Of a stretch of 64,000 nt of DNA, positions 57,711-64,000 are shown in pieces. Positions within the stretch are counted from its first letter, which is position 1. Each line of letters opens with the position of its first letter. The notes beneath the pieces are model-generated. The model was not told the DNA's origin. It saw only the letters and a list, made by a program, of their open reading frames with translations, and did not search any database. This DNA comes from Acanthochromis polyacanthus (Eukaryota; Chordata; Actinopteri; Pomacentridae). Location: contig NC_067119.1 of assembly GCF_021347895.1 (NCBI RefSeq), positions 10,242,534 to 10,306,533 of the forward strand, given 5' to 3'. Position numbers and translations under genes: made by a program.

Positions 57711-59400
57711 CAGTGATGGGAATAACGGCGTTAAAATAAACGCCGTTACTAACGGCGTTACTTTTTTCAGTAACGGGTAATCTAACTGATTACTTTCTCT
57801 GCCGTTACAACGCCGTTACTGTTACCAACACGCCGTTTATGCGGTACTTTATTGAAGCTGTCATCCTTTTTTTTTTTTTGTGTCTGCAAGTCCGCTCAAA
57901 AATGACACCAACCAACCATGGTGTCATTGCTTAAGCTTCATGTGCAATTTTTTTTCTTCTTTGTGACTGTGACCATCACCTGTCCTCATGGCAAATTAAC
58001 CTATCATGTTTATTTCAAGCTGTTTCCTACATTATGCCATTGAGGGTTGTGCACACCCAAGTGAAACATAAAACAAACACAGGACAGACAGAAAGGTGAG
58101 GCATAGACAGTGTTCTAAGAGAAAAGGTGCATTTTATTTGTTTGTGCTCTTTAATTCACACCTTAAAACCAGTTACAAATCTAAGACCCTTCACAAACAC
58201 CAAATACGACAAAATCCCAACTGGATCAATGATGAAGATGTCAGGAGACCACAAGAAGGATAGATAGAGCAGAGTGAGATCCACAGACACTAACCCAGCA
58301 ACCTCCACTGACTCAGCGACCGGAGGAACAAACTCTATTGAGTTTTGGTAGGTGCCAGAACGGGCCATAGCAGACCCCCACGGCGCCCCACCGGCCCACA
58401 GCCCCACTTCCCCCACGACCACCCGCCCCCCCATCCTCCCTCACAACCCGCCCCCCCGCCCCCAAACCCCGCCCCCCCACCCACACCACCCCCTCTCCCC
58501 CACCATGCCGCCCCCCCACCAGGCCACCCCCCCACCCCTCGCCCAGCCACCCCACCCCACCCCATCCAGCCACACCACCCACACCACCCTCGCCACCCCT
58601 CCCACCCCCAAATCCGGGAGGCCACCCGCTCACCGGAAAACAGCACCAAGGGACCGGGCAACAGCACTGCAAGGGCAAACAAGCCCAGCCCACCCCTGGC
58701 CGCCCAGAGAGATGCAACCCTGAGGGGGGGAGGGAGGGAGAGGAGGGAACACCAGGTGAGGCACAACAACCCGGACCCTCGGGCCCGGCAGGGAGAAGCC
58801 CCGGAGATCACACCAGTAAACCTATTGTGATTTACACTGTTACTGAGTTCATCAGTTCCCAGACTGGTGAACACTAGCCCTGCACCGTGAATGTGACCTA
58901 CCCAAGTGTATATACAAGTGTGTGTGGTGCCTTAAGATTGGGGGTTGGTTAGGCAGAGCAGAGGGTAACGAACCCCCCCAGTCTCCCCGCAAGCCCAAAA
59001 TGTGAATGTGTATGTAGTGCGTTAAAATTGGGGGAAGAAGTGTCAGGGTGGGGGCATAGACGGGGGACCACAGTACAGCTGTCATCCGACTCATCTTTTT
59101 TTTCCTCCTTTGGTGATGGTGGGAAGGGAGAGGCGCGATAACTGCCTTCGTAATGATGATTGGCTAAGGTAGAGTAAGATTTCATGTTCAGCCAACCAGA
59201 GACATCAGGTGGGCGGGTGCTGCTTTACACACAAACCCAGCAGCACATAGCAGCACACATACACACACAAACTATGATGAGATGGCGAGTCCGGAGTTGA
59301 GAGGAAAGACGGCGTTTTCAAGATGGAAATACAGACACTACTTCAACCTCATCGAGGTAAAAGGCAAAAATGTACATGCTGAGTGTACATTATGTCGTCC
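57711..59400 (+). mobile_element. hAT-type DNA transposon, 5' part, in intron 5 of UGT copy 4
   Basis: The left end CAGTGATGGGAATAACGGCG is followed by many copies of the subterminal word AACGCCGTTAC in both orientations (57725-57850), which is characteristic of hAT termini. The + strand at 59282-59395 encodes the start of a transposase with a BED-type zinc finger (FSRWKYRHYFNLIEVKGK, then HAECTLC). It is cut there by the LTR element, and the rest of the transposon should lie beyond the window. Confidence 0.7.
58120..59090. repeat. C/G-rich insertion inside the hAT element
   Basis: This compositionally foreign block includes 58370-58620, which is nearly all C, A and CC-rich words on the + strand. 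The open frames there (on both strands, Pro/His- or Gly-rich) are low-complexity artefacts. A tail-like part (58880-59080) repeats the words CAAAATGTGAATGTGTATGT and GTATATACAAGTGTGTGTGG. Its family is unknown. Confidence 0.4.
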
Positions 59401-59401
59401 C

Positions 59402-60342
59402 TGTGATGACCCTGGGTCATTTTGTGTAGTGTTCATGTTGAGAAACTTGGTCTCCTCTCCTCCTCCTCCTGTGTGTGTGTGGCTGTCCAGCAGAGTCAGT
59501 AGCAGTGATTAGATCCTGGTGCTGAGGCTGATTGGACTGCTGGGAGGATTGCTGCCACCTGAGAGCCTGCCTGGAGGCTACAAAAACCAGCTGCTGCAAC
59601 CTGCTCATTCTCTCCCGATCCGGCCACCCTCGATGAAGCAGCCTGTTGTCAGCGTGATAGACAGTGGCGGTTCTAGCCTTATTGACTCCCTAGGCAAGTC
59701 TGTCTGTCGCGCCCAGTCACCGGTAAACACGCACCCCTCTCGCCTTTCCTGTTGACGGGGGGGGGCGGGGGGTGGATTTATACACTATCGGACCATCTTC
59801 GCCGTCTCCGCCGCAGCCGCGCGCCCCCACGGTCTTGTCGGTTAGAGAGCAGAGGGCGCACCTCTGAGTCTTGACCCGAAGAGGGCGCCATTTGTTATGT
59901 AACGTAACACCATCAGAGTGTCAATGGATGCTTACTCAGCTGCGTGCTTATGAAGGGAATTGTATTTAATGATTTTTTTTCCCCCTTCATCATGCCGCCC
60001 CCTTGAGTTTCCCGCCCTAGGCGGCCGCCTAGTTGACCTGTGCAAAAAACCGCCACTGGTGATAGACTTGGAGACTGATCCTGTGGTAGGAGCAGGAAGC
60101 CCAAAGACCTGTTAGTGACTAAGTTTGTTAATTGTTTATTCTAGGAACCCCAGTCTAGAGTTGCTTTATAAAATTAGAATTTTATGTTACTGGGAGTTTT
60201 AAGTTACCTTTGTTTGCTTTGTTTGAAAAATAAACCTTTTGTGCACTTTTTGAGAATTTTCCAGGCTGGCTTCATTGGGGGTGGCTGAGTCCAGAGCATT
60301 ATCATGTTGCATTCATGGTTCCCCTAGACTAGGGACGTAACA
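59402..60342 (+). mobile_element. 5' LTR of a Gmr1-like Ty3/gypsy element (contains a nested MITE)
   Basis: The 3' border is fixed by ...GGGACGTAACA (60342), five bases before a primer-binding site. The 5' border (TGTGATGACC, 59402) is inferred from the TG...CA rule and from where the hAT transposase stops. A polyA signal AATAAA is at 60229. Without the nested MITE the LTR would be about 540 bp. The 3' LTR is outside the window. Confidence 0.6.
59662..60058. mobile_element. 397-bp hAT-type MITE nested in the LTR, with perfect 8-bp TSD
   Basis: Terminal inverted repeats are CAGTGGCGGTT (11 bp). The flanking octamers are both GTGATAGA (59654-59661 and 60059-60066). An 8-bp duplication and CAG-type ends are the hAT signature. 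It has no coding capacity, and the interior is CpG-rich. Confidence 0.9.
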
Positions 60343-60347
60343 TGATT

Positions 60348-60359
60348 TGGGGGCTCGTC
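60348..60359 (+). other. Primer-binding site (tRNA-Pro type)
   Basis: TGGGGGCTCGTC immediately follows the LTR and is complementary to the 3' end of tRNA-Pro. It primes minus-strand DNA synthesis in retroelements. Confidence 0.7.
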
Positions 60360-60472
60360 GTCTATTTTCAATTTCGTTCGTTCGTTGCTTCGTGTGTCGA
60401 CTTCGGTGAGTATTTGTTTTTCTTCTTTGATGGTCTTGTTGGCAGTTTTTTCTTTGGTGGTGGGGTCAGGTT

Positions 60473-61504
60473 ATGGAATTTAAATTAGAGGAGTTTGCTG
60501 AGAACCCAACAAAGGAAAAGTTGGCTAAATACAAAAAGAATGAGTTAATATCAATTGCTGAAGCTTCTGACATTCAGGTGCCTTTAAATGCAAAAAAGGC
60601 TGAAATAAAAAGCCTCATTTGTGATGCTTTGAGTAAAAAGGGCTTGTTTGGAGAGTCTCCAGATGACCTGGCAGGTATTTCTGCCCCACTCCCTGAGCAG
60701 CCTCTTAAAGCTACCACCTCAACAGAGGACCTAAAACTTACCCTCCAAATAAGAGAGGTTGAGCTCAGACAAAGGGAGTTGGAGGTGAAAGCCATGCACT
60801 TAAAGGTCAGGGCCTTGGAATTGGAGCAGGGAGCCACTGCTGCTGGGCCTGCATCCTCCCAAACATCTTCTTCAAGCCCTAAAGAGCCCTTTGATGTGAG
60901 TCGTCACATTGCTTTAGTTCCACCTTTTAGAGAGTCTGAGGTTGACTCTTATTTCAATGCCTTTGAACGCATTGCTGCGACGCTACACTGGCCTAGGAGT
61001 GTGTGGCCACTGTTATTGCAGTGCAAATTAGTTGGGAAAGCCCAGGAAGTGTGTAATTCTTTGTCAATTGAAGAAAGTCTAAAGTATGATGTGGTTAAAG
61101 CTACTGTCCTGCGTGCCTATGAATTGGTGCCTGAGGCATACAGGCAAAAATTCCGCAAATGTGAAAAAACTGCCAACCAGACTTTCGGTGAGTTTGCAAG
61201 GGAGAAAGCAGCTCTTTTTGATAAATGGTGCCAAGCTGGTAAGGTTGGCACATTTGAGAACGTTTGGGAGTTGATATTGCTGGAGGAATTCAAAAGTCAT
61301 AAGATTGTAGTTTATTTAAATGAGCAAAAAGTCACCTCCCTAGCTGCTGCTGCTGTGCTTGCAGATGAGTTTGCGCTGACCCACAAGCATGTGTTTTCCC
61401 CTTCTGTTCGTCGTGACCCAGTTTTGAATGGAAAAAAAAATAAACCTCTAATCAGTGGTTGTTCTAGTCCCCCTTTGTCCCCTGAAAAGCGTGAATGCTT
61501 TTAA
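60473..61504 (+). CDS. Gag of the Gmr1-like retrotransposon, ending at a premature stop
   Basis: The 343-codon frame starts 113 nt after the primer-binding site. Residues 1-60 form a charged N-terminus, and about 85-125 a predicted coiled coil rich in Glu/Leu/Arg. About 145-300 is a capsid-like helical domain with PPFRESEVDSYFNAFERIA and PLLLQCKLVGKAQEV, as in Ty3/gypsy and SCAN-related Gag proteins. The frame stops at TAA (61502-61504) in the middle of the CCHC zinc knuckle: Cys-Phe precedes the stop, and Cys, His and Cys of the knuckle follow in the same frame. The break is a point nonsense change, so Gag lacks its nucleic-acid-binding end. Confidence 0.8.
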   Translation: MEFKLEEFAENPTKEKLAKYKKNELISIAEASDIQVPLNAKKAEIKSLICDALSKKGLFGESPDDLAGISAPLPEQPLKATTSTEDLKLTLQIREVELRQRELEVKAMHLKVRALELEQGATAAGPASSQTSSSSPKEPFDVSRHIALVPPFRESEVDSYFNAFERIAATLHWPRSVWPLLLQCKLVGKAQEVCNSLSIEESLKYDVVKATVLRAYELVPEAYRQKFRKCEKTANQTFGEFAREKAALFDKWCQAGKVGTFENVWELILLEEFKSHKIVVYLNEQKVTSLAAAAVLADEFALTHKHVFSPSVRRDPVLNGKKNKPLISGCSSPPLSPEKRECF

Positions 61505-62320
61505 TGTCGCGAACAGGGCCATCTCATTGCTGTTTGCCCCATTCTTAAAAAGAAAGATCAGTCAAAAAAGGTTAAATCTCCTTCTCCAGTGGGGCTTATT
61601 CAAACAAAGGCTCCTCTTAAAAATCCTGTGAGTTCGACAAATTTTCCCAAAACCGAATTGGATGAGGATTTCAGACCATTTATTTCACGTGGGTTTGTAT
61701 CCTTAGGGGAGTCAGCAGAGAGGGTCCCTATCACTATCCTGCGAGATACGGGCGCTAAACAGTCCCTAATCCGTGGCGATGCTCTGCGTTTTTCAGAACA
61801 GTCCTATTGTGGTTCAGACATTCTGGCCTGGGGAGTGAAAATGAGTGTAGTCCGTGCACCTTTGCATAATGTTTGGTTGTCCTCTAAATTTGTGTCCGGC
61901 GTAGTCCGCGTTGCTGTGCGACCTCAGCTGCCAATTTCAGGTGTTGATCTGATCCTCGGGAATGATTTGGCCGGTGAAAAAGTTTTCCCTTCTCCCGAGG
62001 TTGTTGATAATCCAGTGCTCGATGAAGTTAATTCTCATTCCGCGGCGCGTGACGCAGCCCCTCTTTTCCCTGTGTGCGCTGTCACTCGTGCTCAGGCACA
62101 CAAACTTGGAGATGTGGTGGATCTTAGTGATTTTTTTCTGGTTGATGTTAATCCATCCAGCTCCATTTCAGATTGTGAACCAACCCAAGTCTCGTTTGAG
62201 CTTCAGCCTGACAAAGAGTTAACATTACCCATTAATAAAGAGACTCTAATTAAAGAGCAGGAAGCTGATGACACTCTCTCTTCTTGTAGGTCTCTAGTAT
62301 CAGAAAAGACAAACAAATGA
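61505..62320 (+). pseudogene. Protease region of the Gmr1-like element
   Basis: It continues the Gag frame after the nonsense codon; the longest ATG-initiated piece is 61589-62320. It contains the aspartic-protease motif ILRDTGAKQSLI (about 61718-61753) and the downstream hydrophobic ILGNDLAG typical of retropepsin-like flap/core regions. A TGA at 62318-62320 separates it from the integrase region in the same frame. Confidence 0.75.
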
Positions 62321-63631
62321 TGTAGCTCATACCTTTTTGAGGATGGTGTTCTCATGCGCCGATGGTCTCCGCGCTCTGGCATTCCTCATGGCTCAGTATG
62401 CCAGATTGTAGTGCCACAGTCCTTTTGTTCCTATGTTCTGAGTTTAGCCCACGAACATTACATGTCAGGTCACTTGGGAATTAGAAAAACGTATCACAGA
62501 GTTCTTCGTTATTTCTTTTGGCCAGGAATTAAGGCAGACATTGTTAAATTTTGTCGTTCGTGCCATGTTTGCCAAGTGTCCGGAAAACCTAACCAGGCAA
62601 TTCCTGTTGCTCCGTTAAAGCTGATCCCTGTTGTTGGTGAACCTTTTGAACAGGTTATTGTGGACTGTGTTGGTCCTCTGCCCAAAACAAAATCAGGTAA
62701 CCAATACATTTTTACTGTAATGTGCGCCGCCACGCGCTATCCAGAGGCCATTCCGCTGCGCTCCATAAAGGCTCGTGGTATTGTTAAGGTGTTAGTGAAG
62801 TTTTTCTCCACATTTGGTCTCCCCAAACAAATTCAGAGTGACCAAGGGTCCAACTTCATGTCCAAAATCTTCTCTCAAGTCATGACAGAGCTAAACATCC
62901 AGCACCACACTTCCAGCGCCTTTCATCCTGAAAGCCAGGGAGCTTTGGAGCGTTTTCACCAAACGTTAAAAAGCATGCTGCGTAAACACTGCTCGGAGGC
63001 AAATCGTGAGTGGGATGAGGGTTTGCCTTGGCTGTTATTTGCGGTGAGGGAGACTCCGCAAGAGTCCTTGGGGTTTAGCCCTGCTGACTTAGTTTTCGGT
63101 CACTCTGAGCGCGGCCCTTTACACTTACTGAGGGAGCAGTGGCTCTCTCGCTTCAACCCAAGTGAAAATGTGTTAGACTTTGTAAGTTCGTTTAGAGAGA
63201 GGCTGCACAAAGCCTGTGAGGTGGCCCGTGAATCCCTCTCTTCTGCTCAGTCCAAAATGAAGACTCGTTATGACAAAAAATCCGTTGCCCAGTCATTTCA
63301 GGCAGGCGACCGTGTGCTGGTTCTGATGCCCGTTACTGGCTCTAGTCTTCAGGCCAAGTTTTCCGGGCCTTATGTTGTTGAAAGTAAACTGAGTGACACT
63401 GATTATGTCATCCAAACTCCTGATCGAGGAAAGAAAACGCGTGTGTGTCACATAAACATGATCAAAAAGTATGTTGATCGTGATAATGATGTGTGCTCAT
63501 TACCTGTTGCCACTGTTTCCTCTGTTACAGTCGCCTCGCCTCCTTACTGTCCTACCTTGGATGGGTTAGACGACAGCCGCAGCGCAGTCTCCGGCGCCGT
63601 ATTAAAAATTCTGAAATCCTGCCAAAGTTAG
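62321..63631 (+). CDS. Integrase of the Gmr1-like element (precedes reverse transcriptase)
   Basis: The open frame has the integrase parts in order: the His-His-Cys-Cys zinc domain (HYMSGHLG...CRSCHVCQ); the catalytic core with Asp in VIVDCVGPL, Asp in IQSDQGSNF and Glu in GALERFHQ (DD35E); and the C-terminal GPY/F module (AKFSGPYVVESKL). It cuts and joins the element's cDNA into the host genome. The start is not clear because the region is translated as part of a polyprotein; the first ATG is 62354. It ends at TAG 63629 after a one-base shift in an A-run near 63604-63608. Confidence 0.85.
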   Translation, partial: CSSYLFEDGVLMRRWSPRSGIPHGSVCQIVVPQSFCSYVLSLAHEHYMSGHLGIRKTYHRVLRYFFWPGIKADIVKFCRSCHVCQVSGKPNQAIPVAPLKLIPVVGEPFEQVIVDCVGPLPKTKSGNQYIFTVMCAATRYPEAIPLRSIKARGIVKVLVKFFSTFGLPKQIQSDQGSNFMSKIFSQVMTELNIQHHTSSAFHPESQGALERFHQTLKSMLRKHCSEANREWDEGLPWLLFAVRETPQESLGFSPADLVFGHSERGPLHLLREQWLSRFNPSENVLDFVSSFRERLHKACEVARESLSSAQSKMKTRYDKKSVAQSFQAGDRVLVLMPVTGSSLQAKFSGPYVVESKLSDTDYVIQTPDRGKKTRVCHINMIKKYVDRDNDVCSLPVATVSSVTVASPPYCPTLDGLDDSRSAVSGAVLKILKSCQS

Positions 63632-64000
63632 ATGCTCACCTTGGCCATTTACCTGACTCCACTCGCTCCGATATGTGTCAGCTTGTTAAAAAAATATTCT
63701 GTTCTTTTTGGTGACATTCCATCTCAGACCACGGTGCTCAGCCACGATATTGATGTAGGTGACCATAAGCCAATTAAACAACATGCATATCGTGTCCATC
63801 CAAATAAGAGACCAATTATGAAAAAGGAGGCAGAATATCTACTTGAAAATGGCTTTGCTGTACCCAGCAACAGTTCCTGGAGCTCACCTTCACTTCTGGT
63901 CCCCAAACCTGATGAAACTCCACGTTTTTGTAATGATTATAGGAAAGTGAATGCAGTCACCAAACCAGATTCCTTTCTCCTTCCACGCATGGAAGACTGT
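63609..64000 (+). pseudogene. Start of reverse transcriptase of the Gmr1-like element (runs off window)
   Basis: A further one-base shift in the A-run at about 63689-63695 moves the frame. After it, the sequence reads SHDIDVGDHKPIKQHAYRV, then SSWSSPSLLVPKPD and RFCNDYRKVNAVT, the N-terminal fingers of Ty3/gypsy reverse transcriptase. Its position after integrase gives the gag-PR-IN-RT order. Confidence 0.8.

Noticed and set aside
58313..58874. Long overlapping open frames on both strands (up to 179 codons)
   Set aside because: They arise from a C-rich, CA-rich low-complexity tract. The products are Pro/His- or Gly/Trp-rich with no domain, and frames on opposite strands overlap.

Overview
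The window is teleost fish nuclear DNA. Genes are split by introns with GT/AG ends, intergenic DNA is AT-rich, and the repeats are typical of ray-finned fish: Tc1-like elements, hAT and TTAA-type MITEs, tRNA-headed SINE-like repeats, antisense LINE fragments and a Ty3/gypsy element. The species cannot be named from sequence alone. No bacterial, CRISPR or operon-type feature is present.

Layout. (1) 1-16.3 kb, + strand: the 3' part of the meiotic crossover gene shoc1. I place 23 exons (358-16185); they join in one frame to about 1,367 codons plus a stop, and earlier exons lie left of the window. Introns carry a TTAA-flanked MITE and a decayed Tc1-like element. (2) 16.3-28 kb: a gene-poor interval around the small bHLH gene tal2 (CDS 22019-22357). 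tal2 has a TATA-associated non-coding first exon, and the flanks include several non-repetitive stretches that may be enhancers. (3) 28.1-57.5 kb, + strand: four tandem UDP-glucuronosyltransferase genes of the UGT2 type, each with exons of 718, 149, 132, 88, 220 and 286 nt. Copies 1-3 are complete (530 codons). Copy 4 shows exons 1-5 only. All four promoters keep an HNF1-like palindrome 65-80 bp before the ATG. Antisense REXO1-like exon remnants and LINE endonuclease remnants lie between the copies and mark the duplicated unit. (4) 57.7-64 kb: a hAT transposon inserted in intron 5 of copy 4 is itself interrupted by a Gmr1-like Ty3/gypsy retrotransposon. That element has its integrase upstream of reverse transcriptase, and its 5' LTR carries a 397-bp hAT-type MITE with a perfect 8-bp target duplication.

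Functionally, the UGT cluster would supply ER-membrane enzymes that conjugate glucuronic acid to lipophilic compounds. Coding difference between copies is concentrated in the acceptor-binding half of exon 1, while the sugar-donor half and several introns are nearly identical. This suggests recent duplication with homogenisation. shoc1 (meiosis) and tal2 (neural/blood transcription factor) are unrelated single-copy neighbours.

I found no convincing previously undescribed system. The most interesting points are the UGT array and its embedded REXO1-like remnants, the possible loss or displacement of the last exon of copy 4, and the nested transposons at the right edge.
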